From the IMG/VR virus record IMGVR_UViG_3300045961_000112, positions 1-42,125 of that record: a stretch of DNA of 42,125 nucleotides; one strand, written 5' to 3'. Positions 25,229 to 32,466 of this stretch are shown here, in pieces (position 1 is the first letter of the stretch; each line of letters opens with the position of its first letter). The position numbers and the translations under genes are program-made. The stretch comes from a virus. The notes under the pieces are model-generated. The model was not told the DNA's origin. It worked only from the letters and a program-made list of their open reading frames with translations, and searched no databases.

Positions 25229-26013
25229 CAGTGGTACCGCCTCGGGCGGAAGAGCACACCCTGATCACCCGGCAACTTGCCCGGCGTCGGGTACGCGCTC
25301 AAAGATGCGATCTGCCGAGACGGGGGAGGGGAGGCAGGAACCGTCGCCTGCCGCTCCTGCCGCGTCGTCTGTGCCGCTGCAAGATTGCCCTCGCCCACGT
25401 GGCGGGGAACATCGAACAGGGCCATCTGCTCGATTGCTCCGCGCCGGATGGAGGGCACTTCGGCGGTGGAGTCATGCGCGTAGGGAGACACCGGCAGGGC
25501 CCGCGTGTCTGACTGACGAGGGAGTTCCTGCGTCCGGGCAGCGTGCGACGGGGGCTCGATGGCGCGAATGCCTCGCGTGCTTGCTGCCTCCTCCACCAGT
25601 TGACCGGTGTGGATCGCCCCAGTGTTGAGGCCCGCCTTGGCCCGCCAGTCCTCCCCGCCCCGGTTACGGCGGTCGGAGTACCCAGCAGGGACTACCTGAC
25701 CGCGCTGCCTCATCACTGACGCGACCAGTTCGGCACGAGCCTGCCGTCCCGCTTCCTCTTCCTCCACAGTCCGGGGACCACGACCGGGCATCGGGATGGG
25801 AGTCCGACCGGGACCGATCTCCTTGCGCTCTGGGGACCTCTCGATCTTCTTGCGGGGCTCAGGGATTCCCGTCTTCTTGGTCGGCTTCTTCTCGACGGGA
25901 GGATTCGCAGTGCGAACTCCGCCCTTCTCCTTCTTCCCCTTCTCGCCATTCAGCAGGTCAGACGCAGGGAAGCGCCAGCGCGAGTACTCCTTGGGCTGGA
26001 CCCACTCGACCAT
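25228..26013 (-). CDS. Hypothetical basic, low-complexity protein (261 aa)
   Basis: Not recognised. It starts MVEWVQPKEYSRWRFPASD and is then rich in Lys, Arg, Pro, Glu and Gln without hydrophobic core periodicity, so it is probably disordered. Sequence such as PTKKTGIPEPRKKIERSPER suggests nucleic-acid or protein tethering. A dyad site is embedded in it and encodes VRTAN. It ends in LFRPRRYH. By position it could be an internal virion or ejection protein. Confidence 0.78.
   Translation of the reverse strand: MVEWVQPKEYSRWRFPASDLLNGEKGKKEKGGVRTANPPVEKKPTKKTGIPEPRKKIERSPERKEIGPGRTPIPMPGRGPRTVEEEEAGRQARAELVASVMRQRGQVVPAGYSDRRNRGGEDWRAKAGLNTGAIHTGQLVEEAASTRGIRAIEPPSHAARTQELPRQSDTRALPVSPYAHDSTAEVPSIRRGAIEQMALFDVPRHVGEGNLAAAQTTRQERQATVPASPPPSRQIASLSAYPTPGKLPGDQGVLFRPRRYH
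25904..25916. repeat. Dyad site 5, TTCGCAGTGCGAA, inside a gene
   Basis: Exact copy within the 261-residue gene (reads V-R-T-A-N on the minus strand), at roughly codons 33-37. Confidence 0.85.
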
Positions 26014-26015
26014 GG

Positions 26016-26318
26016 CTACTTCTTCCTCGCCCGGTTGCCGTCGCCGATGTTCCGGCTGGCCTTCTGGACCGTGGTGTCGCTGGGGGAGTTGGACTTCCGG
26101 TTGGTGCCCGGCTTGTGGGCGGCGTGCTCGTCCTTGGCCAACTTCCGCCCAGTGGACTGCTCCTTGTTGTGGCGCGCAGCCGTGGTCGAGGTGGTCTTGC
26201 CGCTGGGGCTGCGCTTGACCACGATGTCGCGGTCGTTGCGCTTGCCATCGGTCCCGGTGCGCTTGTACGGGCCATACACCTTCGTGCCGTCCTTGAGGAC
26301 CTTCGGCTTACCGGGCAC
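26016..26318 (-). CDS. Small basic protein (100 aa)
   Basis: A highly basic, Gly/Thr/Asn-rich protein (KPKVLKDGTKVYGPYKRTGTD; SGKTTSTTAARHNKEQSTGRK), probably DNA- or RNA-binding and largely unstructured. It overlaps the upstream 199-residue gene by 11 bases and precedes the 261-residue gene by 2. No named family recognised. Confidence 0.78.
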   Translation of the reverse strand: MPGKPKVLKDGTKVYGPYKRTGTDGKRNDRDIVVKRSPSGKTTSTTAARHNKEQSTGRKLAKDEHAAHKPGTNRKSNSPSDTTVQKASRNIGDGNRARKK

Positions 26319-26907
26319 GGGAACCTCCGCTCAGACGACCACGCTCGATGGTCTGCATCACGTTCTCCAGCGTGTGCGGCTTGCCGTTGAGCAGGCCCTG
26401 ATGCTCCTCCAACTCCGGGGCCCCCGACGGCCCGCGCTCGTACTTGGAGGGGCGGTCAGGGCTGGATGCCCAGTCGGGATCCGACTGCGGGCCCGGCATG
26501 TCGCGGAAGGCCATGTGGGTCTCGTAGGTCTCGCCCAGCGTGGGGAGGTGGAACGCGCCCAGTTGCCCGCGACGCTGGGAGAGTTCCTTGACATCGCCCC
26601 ACGGCATCTCGTGCCGGGTGGACACGTCGAGGAAGGAGGACGGCTCGTTCGTGTCCGGGTGGCCCGCCTGCCAGCCGCCCTGATAGACCTCCTCGCCCGC
26701 CGCCTGACGCTTCTTGGCCTCCGGGGCGCTGGCGCGGAAGTGCTCCCCGACCTGAGCCGCCGAGAGGTTGCCGGGGTGTACTGCCTCGCTGCTGGGCGTG
26801 GACACCATGTAGCCGCGCTTCGGGGGCTCCTCCTTGGTGTCCCAGTGACGGGAGGCCCCGCCGGTCTCGTTGACCGTGTCAGCGAACTGAGCATCCGAGA
26901 GATTCAT
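26308..26907 (-). CDS. Hypothetical protein (199 aa)
   Basis: Not recognised. It begins MNLSDAQFADTVNETGGASR and contains HPGNLSAAQVGEHFRASAPEAKKR, a helical stretch, then SFLDVSTRHEMPWGDVKELSQRRG and FHLPTLGETYETHMAFRDMPG. The H/E-containing segments are not spaced like a known catalytic motif. The C-terminus is basic (ERGRLSGGSRAR). A virion-arm protein by position. Confidence 0.8.
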   Translation of the reverse strand: MNLSDAQFADTVNETGGASRHWDTKEEPPKRGYMVSTPSSEAVHPGNLSAAQVGEHFRASAPEAKKRQAAGEEVYQGGWQAGHPDTNEPSSFLDVSTRHEMPWGDVKELSQRRGQLGAFHLPTLGETYETHMAFRDMPGPQSDPDWASSPDRPSKYERGPSGAPELEEHQGLLNGKPHTLENVMQTIERGRLSGGSRAR

Positions 26908-26939
26908 GTCCCCATACTCCTACGGGGACATGGAGAGAG

Positions 26940-27140
26940 TCAGGACAAGTGGCCTCGCGCGTTGGGGCAGTTGCCGTGCTCGTCCAGCGGGGAGTCGCAG
27001 ACCCCCGTCCCGGTGCCCCGAGTGGCGGTCTCCTCGCAGCGACGAAGTCCGTCTGACCTCTTGGTCCTCGACTTGAAGTCAGCGAAAGCGCTGCCGAAGG
27101 CGCGCTGGGATTCTGTGTACTGGTCTTTGATGTCATTCAT
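26940..27140 (-). CDS. Small Cys-containing protein under a leaderless promoter (66 aa)
   Basis: A helical N-terminus (MNDIKDQYTESQRAFGSAFA) followed by a cysteine unit, RRCEETATRGTGTGVCDSPLDEHGNCPNARGH, of the GVCxxPLDxxGxC(x)nH type that probably binds zinc. The ATG at 27140 lies just 6 bases after a good -10 box with no ribosome site, indicating leaderless translation. It may regulate the leftward genes or simply be the first gene of a separately started segment. Confidence 0.82.
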   Translation of the reverse strand: MNDIKDQYTESQRAFGSAFADFKSRTKRSDGLRRCEETATRGTGTGVCDSPLDEHGNCPNARGHLS

Positions 27141-27174
27141 GTGCTAATAATAGCACTATTAGTAGATATGTCTA
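27141..27174 (-). promoter_or_regulatory. Leaderless promoter TAGACA-16-TATTAT with overlapping dyad
   Basis: On the minus strand: -35 TAGACA (27169-27174), a 16-base spacer, -10 TATTAT (27147-27152), then 6 bases to the ATG at 27140, so transcription should begin at or next to the start codon. The segment is the most AT-rich in this part of the window. A 16-bp inverted repeat GTGCTAATAATAGCAC (27141-27156) covers the -10 box and could be an operator. The -35 overlaps the upstream gene's stop. Confidence 0.7.
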
Positions 27175-27501
27175 CCCTCGTTTCGGAATGACCCGTCGGA
27201 AGGTTCCGGACTTCCCGACCACCCGCAGCCAGTCGTTCTCGTACGCGTCCCAGACGAACAGGATGCTGACCGTGGATCTCCGGCTGCTCCACGGAGAGCA
27301 GACCCGGTAGTCCACCGCCGAGATCATCCAGTTGTCACTCGACCTCTGCCAGAAGACACGACCGGGGTAGCCGATGATCTGGCTGACCTCGCGCCGGGTC
27401 ATCTTCTTCGAGATGGACCGGTACTCCTTCCGCGAGATGCACCGATCACGATTCTCAGTGGACAGGGCCAATGCCACGGTCATGGCGAGGCTGTCGATCA
27501 T
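27172..27501 (-). CDS. Hypothetical protein with SmpA/BamE-like pattern (109 aa)
   Basis: Residues about 30-95 recall a BamE/OmlA-type helix-beta fold: SKKMTRREVSQIIGYPGRVF, then YRVCSPWSSRRSTVSILFVW and DAYENDWLRVVGKSGTFRRV, the xGMTxxEVxxLLG-like start being the clearest part. There is no lipoprotein signal or transmembrane segment, so the fold is likely reused. Function unknown. It lies between a terminator-like hairpin and the leaderless promoter. Confidence 0.75.
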   Translation of the reverse strand: MIDSLAMTVALALSTENRDRCISRKEYRSISKKMTRREVSQIIGYPGRVFWQRSSDNWMISAVDYRVCSPWSSRRSTVSILFVWDAYENDWLRVVGKSGTFRRVIPKRG

Positions 27502-27530
27502 CTTCTCCTGCTGTTCCGCTCGAAACGGGG

Positions 27531-27558
27531 GTTATCCACAAGTTCAGGCCATATCCAA
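27531..27558 (-). promoter_or_regulatory. Possible promoter TTGGAT-16-GATAAC
   Basis: On the minus strand: TTGGAT (27553-27558), a 16-base spacer, GATAAC (27531-27536), 30 bases upstream of the 109-residue gene. Boxes match consensus at 4/6 each. It lies downstream of the hairpin behind the hub gene, where a new start would make sense. Confidence 0.4.
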
Positions 27559-27567
27559 TGGGGTTCA

Positions 27568-27594
27568 CCGGGTTCCGCGCGGCGGGGAAACCGG
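27568..27594 (-). terminator. Hairpin behind the baseplate/hub gene
   Basis: Nine-base arms CCGGTTTCC/GGAACCCGG (one mismatch) around a 9-base loop, 39 bases past the hub gene stop on the minus strand. A likely terminator. Confidence 0.5.
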
Positions 27595-27632
27595 TGGGAT
27601 CCTATCCAACGGGCCTAGGAGCAGTCGATGGG

Positions 27633-29777
27633 TCAGAGCCACGACGGTGCGACGTAGGTGACACTGGTATAACTCCACGACCACTTCAGTCGGAGGTCCC
27701 GCACGTCGAAGTTGGCGTAGTTCGCCGAACTGTTGCGGTAGATCGAGATGGAGTTCGCACCCGCGTCCCCGATCCGCTGTCCGTGCGCCGTGCCGATGTC
27801 GTGGTAGGTGAAGGATCCCGCGTTGGCGCTGGTGGAATCGACGCTCTTGGTGGTGCCGTCGCGAACCGGTCGAGAACCGGTCCCGTCACTGGTGGTCGTG
27901 GTGAAGCCGATACTGACCGGACCGCCGCTCTCGCCGGAACCGGAGGCATTCCCCCGCTTCAGTTCGATCTCAGCGGCGACGCAGGTGCCCTGCTGCTGGC
28001 GGGTCGTCCCGAGAGTCCCGCCTCCGCACGCGGCGATGATGGCGTCACGGACCCGCGTCCCGGTGTACTTGGCGATGCCGACGTATCCCTCGCCGCCGTA
28101 GGAGGAGGAGAAGTAGCCCTGATAGAACTTCGGGGCGCTTGGGTAGCCCCATCCCTGATCGATGCGATGGCTATCGATCAACTGGACGGTCACGTTGATC
28201 CAGCCGGTGGTGCCGGAGTCGAACTGGGCAGGGCGTCCCGTGGTCATCGTGATGTTGCCGCTGTACCCGCCGTACATCACGGTCCCGCCGACGTTGGTGG
28301 CCTTCGGGCGCACCCGCCACCAGAACTGGCCGTTGGAGATGGTGCTGTCGGTGTACGACAGGGCGGAGGTGGTCGCGAGCGTGATCCACGCGCTTCCGTT
28401 CCAGCGCTCGATCTCGTAGGAGGTCGCGCCCGACACGGCAGCCCACGAGAAGGCGGCGCTGGTGTGCGTGACCGCGCCCTTCGTCAGGGAGCCCTGATCG
28501 CGGAGGTTGACCACGCCCGCTGCGACGGCGCTGTTGGCCGGGTCGAAGGAGGTGGTCCCCACGTACCGGACCTGCCACTCCGTGTTGCCCAGAAGGGTCA
28601 GCGAGGGGTGGGTCAACGAGTAGGTGCCCGACGCCACGTTGGCGCTGGCGGAGGACTTCTTCCACGTCTGGTCCCCGCCGATGGTGTACCGCCACCAGAG
28701 TTCGACCACGCCGGAGGTGACCGACGCTCCGGTGGAGGCGACCTTCACCGTTCCGGAGACGTTGAAGCCCGTGCCGTAGTACAGGGCAGGGAGGGACGGT
28801 GTGGAGACAGAGGTGCTCACCGACGTGTTGACCGAGACGACGCTGGACTGGGAGGGCAGGTAGATGCCGAACCCGGCGAAGGAGGCCTGATAGTCCACCG
28901 CTCCCGCGATGTTGATCGTGTACTTCGTGGACCACGCTCCGGTGGTGGGGTCCACCGGGATGCCGGTGGCGACCGTCTGCCACGACCCGCCGCTGGGGCG
29001 CACGGAGAACGTGACGGTGGCGTCCGGCGGGATCGTGTACCCGGTCGGAGCGGTGCTGGCGCTGAGCACGCCCTTGAACTCCACCGACTTGTTGAGCGCG
29101 GGGGAGGGGTCGTTCAGCGACATGGTCAGGGTGGTCGGGAAGGTCACCGTGGGGGTGTTGACCATGGTGATGGGGGAGGACGCGGGTCCGTACACGCCCA
29201 CGCCGTCGAAGGAGGCCCGGTACTCGACGCTGCCGGTGAGTTGCACCCGGTGCCCCAACGACCACTCGCCCGTCGTGGGATTGACCGGGGCGGAGCCCAG
29301 CACCAGCCAACTGCCCCCCGACGCGCGCCCGGTCAGTTGGACGGTCGGGTTCGGGTTGGGCACGCCTCCCTCGTCAGACCCGAGGATGCCTGCGAATCGG
29401 GAGATCTCGTTCCACACCGGGGGGTCGAGGATCTCCAAGGTCAGGGTGGAGTTGAAGTCGGGCTGCTCCACGAACTCCGGCTGGTTGATCAGGTCCAACG
29501 GACCGAAGGCGGCGATCCAGATCATCTTGTCCGGACTGGTGGAGTCGAACATGACCCAGACGCCATCACCGGGCTTGGGCAGCCGGTCCTGTGGCCAGAT
29601 CGTCTTCTGGTGGAAGGACCACGCAGGGAAGGCCCAGCCGGAGGCTGCGGTTCCGAGGATCTGGGGCACCTGAACCCGGATCCGCCCCAAGTTCTTGGGG
29701 TCTCGGTTGTCCACACAGACGCCACGGAACATCCCGTTGACGAGAGGGGCGACAGTCACGGGTCCAGTCTGGCCCAT
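27633..29777 (-). CDS. Baseplate/tail hub protein with gp5-type OB domain and Ig-like repeats (714 aa)
   Basis: Residues 1-95 read like the gp5/VgrG-type OB fold at tail tips: GMFRGVCVDNRDPKNLGRIRV, then WAFPAWSFHQKTIW and LPKPGDGVWVMFDSTSPDKM. Several repeated Ig-like units follow (VTFSVRPSGGSWQTVATGIP with PTTGAWSTKYTINIAGAVDY; PTTGEWSLGHRVQLTGSVEY), then a fibronectin-III-like unit (SFSWAAVSGATSYEIERW, about 440-520) and a C-terminal beta head. A spike or hub that also binds host polymers is likely. No lysozyme domain is visible. No ribosome site: dyad site 6 abuts the ATG at 29777. Confidence 0.88.
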   Translation of the reverse strand: MGQTGPVTVAPLVNGMFRGVCVDNRDPKNLGRIRVQVPQILGTAASGWAFPAWSFHQKTIWPQDRLPKPGDGVWVMFDSTSPDKMIWIAAFGPLDLINQPEFVEQPDFNSTLTLEILDPPVWNEISRFAGILGSDEGGVPNPNPTVQLTGRASGGSWLVLGSAPVNPTTGEWSLGHRVQLTGSVEYRASFDGVGVYGPASSPITMVNTPTVTFPTTLTMSLNDPSPALNKSVEFKGVLSASTAPTGYTIPPDATVTFSVRPSGGSWQTVATGIPVDPTTGAWSTKYTINIAGAVDYQASFAGFGIYLPSQSSVVSVNTSVSTSVSTPSLPALYYGTGFNVSGTVKVASTGASVTSGVVELWWRYTIGGDQTWKKSSASANVASGTYSLTHPSLTLLGNTEWQVRYVGTTSFDPANSAVAAGVVNLRDQGSLTKGAVTHTSAAFSWAAVSGATSYEIERWNGSAWITLATTSALSYTDSTISNGQFWWRVRPKATNVGGTVMYGGYSGNITMTTGRPAQFDSGTTGWINVTVQLIDSHRIDQGWGYPSAPKFYQGYFSSSYGGEGYVGIAKYTGTRVRDAIIAACGGGTLGTTRQQQGTCVAAEIELKRGNASGSGESGGPVSIGFTTTTSDGTGSRPVRDGTTKSVDSTSANAGSFTYHDIGTAHGQRIGDAGANSISIYRNSSANYANFDVRDLRLKWSWSYTSVTYVAPSWL

Positions 29778-29789
29778 TCGCAGTGCGAA
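29777..29789. repeat. Dyad site 6, TTCGCAGTGCGAA, abutting a start codon
   Basis: Exact copy sharing its last base with the A of the hub gene's ATG. Bound protein here would sit on the translation start region of the DNA. Confidence 0.9.
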
Positions 29790-29796
29790 CTCAGGC

Positions 29797-30084
29797 TCAA
29801 CCCAGATGCGGCAGGGAGGCGACCAGCACCAGCGTCCCGGCGGACATCGTGAACCACCGGGCCCCCAGCCGGGACCACAGGATCCGGTCGCCCTTGCTCA
29901 GGTTGCACGGGGCGCACAGCGGCTGGAGGTTGCCCCGACGGTTGGTGCCGCCCTTCGCGAGGGGCCAGCGGTGGTCCACGTGGAAGCCGTGACGACGCAG
30001 CGAGCGCCCGCAGTGCGCGCACCGCCCCAAGCACTGGCGGTACACGCTCCTGCGGACGTCGCTGGGAATGGCCCGACGCCTCAC
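29797..30084 (-). CDS. HNH endonuclease with C-terminal hydrophobic tail (95 aa)
   Basis: A small HNH nuclease: zinc CxxC at C22/C25 (CAHCG), HVDH35-38 with catalytic His, the central Asn in RRGNLQPLC (N52) and CAPC (C57/C60) completing the fold. Such proteins occur beside terminase or as homing elements in phages. The C-terminus (RWFTMSAGTLVLVASLPHLG) is a hydrophobic stretch of about 15 residues, unusual for the family. The GTG start overlaps the preceding stop (GTGA). It may nick cos/pac DNA or be a mobile element. Confidence 0.9.
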   Translation of the reverse strand: MRRRAIPSDVRRSVYRQCLGRCAHCGRSLRRHGFHVDHRWPLAKGGTNRRGNLQPLCAPCNLSKGDRILWSRLGARWFTMSAGTLVLVASLPHLG

Positions 30085-30503
30085 GACTCGGTGCCCCTCG
30101 TCCAGATCGGGGACGTCTCGTCCATCCAGAGGTAGTTGTACGAGGCCCCGTTGAGGGTCTTGGTCTCCGGAGGCGCGGGCGACTTCTTGAACTGGGTGAA
30201 CTTGTTCGTCGTCAGTGGTGGCTCCGGGTCCGGAGTCGGGATCATCTTGTACAGGCTCTCCAGCATCGACCGGTCCACCTCCGCCATCTTCTTGGAGTAG
30301 ATCGTCTTGAGCGCGTCAGGGATCGCGTACTCGGTCGAGTCGGTCGTCCGGGTGATGTAGGAGGGCACCTCGCGAAGGGCGGGAGCCTCCAGCGCCTTCT
30401 GGAGGCGTTCCAGTGTCGCCCAGTCGCGCTTGCTGAGCAGCCGGTCGGCGATGTCGGCGAGCAACTGAGCAGCGAGGTCGTCGTAGGACGTGGGCTCAGT
30501 CAT
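30081..30503 (-). CDS. Hypothetical protein upstream of HNH gene (140 aa)
   Basis: Not recognised. A helical N-terminus (SYDDLAAQLLADIADRLLSK) and middle (DALKTIYSKKMAEVDRSMLE) are followed by a Pro/Thr-rich tail (PTPDPEPPLTTNKFTQFKKS). The start is the ATG at 30503, overlapping the preceding stop (ATGA). It may be an adaptor or DNA-metabolism accessory of the adjacent nuclease. Confidence 0.8.
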   Translation of the reverse strand: MTEPTSYDDLAAQLLADIADRLLSKRDWATLERLQKALEAPALREVPSYITRTTDSTEYAIPDALKTIYSKKMAEVDRSMLESLYKMIPTPDPEPPLTTNKFTQFKKSPAPPETKTLNGASYNYLWMDETSPIWTRGTES

Positions 30504-30829
30504 GGCTGCTTCAACTCCAATCGGCGGATGTCGAGGCGCAGGGACTCGATCTTGGCCTCGACGCAGGAGGCGCACAGCACCACCGGGGTCTCGGTGTTGC
30601 CGTTGGAGGCCCACCAGACGGAGGCATCCTCCTCGCACACGTCACAGAGGAACGCGGTGGCACCGGCACGCTGGCTGGCGACCACGTCGAGCAACTCCTT
30701 CTCGATCTGGCGCTGCTGGGCGCGGTAGCGCGCCATGTAGTGCGCGTTGCACAGGCCCCCGGACTTGGCGACGACGTCGCAGTCGGGCAGGGCGCAGGCG
30801 GGGTAGGTGGTGGTGGTGGTGGTGGTCAT
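30500..30829 (-). CDS. Zinc-binding protein (109 aa)
   Basis: Two Cys/His modules: CALPDCDVVAKSGGLCNAHY (residues 12-31, a CCCH arrangement) and FLCDVCEEDAS...PVVLCASCVEA (a CxxC...CxxC ribbon). The N-terminus is a run of seven Thr codons (MTTTTTTT), encoded by a CAC-type repeat visible as gtggtggtg on the plus strand. The C-terminus is a charged helix (EAKIESLRLDIRRLELKQP). Likely a nucleic-acid-binding or transcription-related factor. Coupled by overlap on both sides. Confidence 0.85.
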   Translation of the reverse strand: MTTTTTTTYPACALPDCDVVAKSGGLCNAHYMARYRAQQRQIEKELLDVVASQRAGATAFLCDVCEEDASVWWASNGNTETPVVLCASCVEAKIESLRLDIRRLELKQP

Positions 30830-31509
30830 GAGAAGTGCTCCTCGTTGTAGTCGATGGCGGCTTGCTTGATGTCGCCCCACTTTCCCAGCCGCACGCGCAG
30901 CAGGGGCAGGGACGGCAGGTTGTAGGAGTCCACGAGCGACTCGCGCCACACGGCGTAGTGGTAGGAGCCGAAGCGGCGGCTGCCGCGCTCGGCGTCGCGC
31001 AGGAACTCCGCCACGGCGGCGATCATCTCCTCGTCGGAGAACTCGCGCGTGTAGGACGGGCGGTTGGACTCCAGCGGCTGGAGACCGGCGCGGCGCTTGG
31101 CCTCGTTCCACGAGCCGAAGCGCATCGTGTAGAGCGCGGCGCTGGGCAGTCCCCGCTCCGGGGACATGGAGCGCCAGTCGGTGATCGACAGCGGGCGTCC
31201 GGCGAGGGTGGTCTGCTCCGTGAGGATGCTCAGCAGGTCCTCGTCGGACCACTTCTTGGTCATGCCCCGGTTGCCGGAGGGCTCCACGTGGTCGCGCCAG
31301 TACTGCATGCGCTGGTCGTGCTCCGCGCGCAGCCGGTCCCGGCGCTCGCGGTTGAGTCGGGTGCGAGCCGCTCGCACTGCGAATCCGGGGCAGTCCCGCG
31401 CCACGATCTGGCGCACCCGCTCCCGCGTGATGCCGTACTGCCGGGCCACGTCGGCGAGCGTCCGGTGCTCGACGGTGACCGCGTGGACGATGGTTGCGTC
31501 CCTGTCCAT
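30826..31509 (-). CDS. Sigma-type helix-turn-helix protein with two HNH-associated repeats (227 aa)
   Basis: The first gene of the leftward arm. Residues about 10-45 form a sigma-70 region-4-like helix-turn-helix (RTLADVARQYGITRERVRQI). Two related units follow, near WSDEDLLSILTEQTTLAGRP..LPSAALYTMRFGSWNEAKRRAGL and FSDEEMIAAVAEFLRDAERG..LPSLPLLRVRLGKWGDIKQAAI, matching the HNH-endonuclease-associated repeat (PF18780-type, recalled). No nuclease domain is attached. A DNA-binding regulator is likely, and it is a natural candidate to read the dyad sites. It has a good ribosome site (GGGAGGGAG) before the ATG at 31509. A 12/13 dyad copy lies in its own coding region. Confidence 0.87.
   Translation of the reverse strand: MDRDATIVHAVTVEHRTLADVARQYGITRERVRQIVARDCPGFAVRAARTRLNRERRDRLRAEHDQRMQYWRDHVEPSGNRGMTKKWSDEDLLSILTEQTTLAGRPLSITDWRSMSPERGLPSAALYTMRFGSWNEAKRRAGLQPLESNRPSYTREFSDEEMIAAVAEFLRDAERGSRRFGSYHYAVWRESLVDSYNLPSLPLLRVRLGKWGDIKQAAIDYNEEHFS
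31371..31383. repeat. Degenerate dyad site (CTCGCACTGCGAA), in the HTH gene
   Basis: Differs from the 13-bp dyad at its first base only and lies inside the HTH protein gene, reading FAVR on the minus strand. It could be a weak autoregulatory site or coding chance. Confidence 0.5.
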
Positions 31510-31714
31510 GATGTCTCCCTCCCAAGGGACTTGTACTGTAGCACATAGGGTAACTGCCTTACGACTGCCGTGCCAAGGGGGAGGAGGGCTGGGAGCGGGA
31601 CATGGGGGCTGCATGGCGTGCATGACTGAAACATGGCGGGGCCCATTTCCAACGGGGAAGTCCAACGCGAGTTGCTGGGGGGCTCCAGATCCGCTGTGAG
31701 GCGCTGGGGGTCAT

Positions 31715-31803
31715 TGGATTACAGCCCGGTCGCCGGGAAGCCGCCCCGCTCCAGCCCAGCCCCCGACTTGGGGCAGGCACGAGGGCACCCCCCGTGTAAT
31801 CCA
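31715..31803. ncRNA. Candidate multibranched RNA or regulatory fold
   Basis: Perfect 9-bp outer arms TGGATTACA (31715-31723) and TGTAATCCA (31795-31803) enclose CCCGG-TCG-CCGGG and GCCCC-CGACTT-GGGGC hairpins. Size is close to a class II tRNA, but there is no TPsiC or D-arm signature and no anticodon stem, so it is not a tRNA. The strand cannot be assigned. Confidence 0.4.
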
Positions 31804-31894
31804 CTTCACGCTCAAGGGCCCCCCAACTGGCAGGCACACGATTCCCCCGCGTAGGCGTGTGGACTGTGGCTGGATGCTGGCCACCCCCATGGGT

Positions 31895-31918
31895 CCCCCC
31901 TCGCCTAAGGGTGGGGGG
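31895..31918. terminator. CCCCCC/GGGGGG hairpin
   Basis: Six G-C pairs around TCGCCTAAGGGT in the hub; very stable in RNA on either strand. It could stop stray transcription from either arm. Confidence 0.45.
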
Positions 31919-32000
31919 TCGCGCCCCGCTGGCAGGCCCCCTGTCAGTGGCTTACGCGGGGGTGGAGGCGGGGGGCGTAACGGCGTTACGCGGGGGGCGG

Positions 32001-32049
32001 CATTGCCCCCTAACCCGCGACCCCATGGCCCCACTGGTGTAAGGCAATG
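32001..32049. repeat. Element copy A (CCCCCTAACCCGCGAC..TGTA)
   Basis: First of five copies. Exactly 24 bases separate CCCCCTAA from TGTA. The flanks CATTGCC (32001-32007) and GGCAATG (32043-32049) are perfect inverted repeats, giving an outer stem around the core. Confidence 0.65.
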
Positions 32050-32121
32050 ACAAAGCGAGTGCTTGCCGATGTTGGCCCATGTGGGGCTACGGCCAGCCAA
32101 CCGCGCCCCCTTCCACGGAGT

Positions 32122-32174
32122 GAGCAGATACGTACCGCGCCCCACTGGGGGTGGAGATACGTACCGTGCTGCTC
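32122..32174. repeat. AGATACGTACCG pair within a GAGCAG/CTGCTC inverted repeat
   Basis: The 12-mer AGATACGTACCG occurs at 32126-32137 and 32155-32166, spaced 29 bases, flanked by the inverted repeat GAGCAG (32122-32127)/CTGCTC (32169-32174), with a CCCC-ACT-GGGG hairpin in between. A possible paired binding site. Confidence 0.45.
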
Positions 32175-32296
32175 CCCTGTCCTGCTCTCCCCTCCGGGGG
32201 TGCAGGCGTGTGTGTGTGTATGTGTCTCTGCCTGACAGCCCATGGCCTCCCGCCGATTCTGGTCGGGTGGGATGCTCCCCTGTTGGATACGGGGGG

Positions 32297-32340
32297 CTTC
32301 CCCCTAACCCGCGACTTCGGGGGTCCATGGATGTACGGAC
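32297..32340. repeat. Element copy B (CCCCCTAACCCGCGAC..TGTA)
   Basis: Second copy, same 24-base spacing. The inner hairpin GAC-TTCGGG-GGTC type is present; the outer stem is only 3 bp (TCC/GGA). Confidence 0.65.
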
Positions 32341-32348
32341 GCACCGGG

Positions 32349-32366
32349 CTCCCCCGCGAGGGGGAG
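32349..32366. terminator. CTCCCCC-GCGA-GGGGGAG hairpin
   Basis: A perfect 7-bp hairpin with a 4-base loop, downstream of element copy B. Similar hairpins occur at 32908-32926 and 35402-35424. Confidence 0.5.
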
Positions 32367-32406
32367 TGAGTGGAGCACCCCCGCCCCTTGTGGGTCGTGG
32401 TGCTGC

Positions 32407-32452
32407 GCGTCCCCCTAACCCGCGACCTCTGGGTCGCTGAGGTGTACGACGC
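32407..32452. repeat. Element copy C (CCCCCTAACCCGCGAC..TGTA)
   Basis: Third copy. The outer arms GCGTC (32407-32411)/GACGC (32448-32452) pair perfectly although their sequence differs from copy A, and the inner hairpin is GCGACC-TCTG-GGTCGC. Stem conservation with changed bases hints at a folded RNA. Confidence 0.68.
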
Positions 32453-32466
32453 AGTGCGGAGTGGCA

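Noticed and set aside
26308-26907. Possible peptidase in the 199-residue protein (His/Glu segments)
   Set aside because: No HExxH or other catalytic spacing.
27471-29852. 793-codon open frame on the plus strand
   Set aside because: Antisense to the hub gene; composition is Gly/Arg/Val with no domain pattern or ribosome site. A high-GC shadow.
31715-31803. tRNA gene (class II size)
   Set aside because: No TPsiC loop, D arm or anticodon stem; only the outer arms look tRNA-like.
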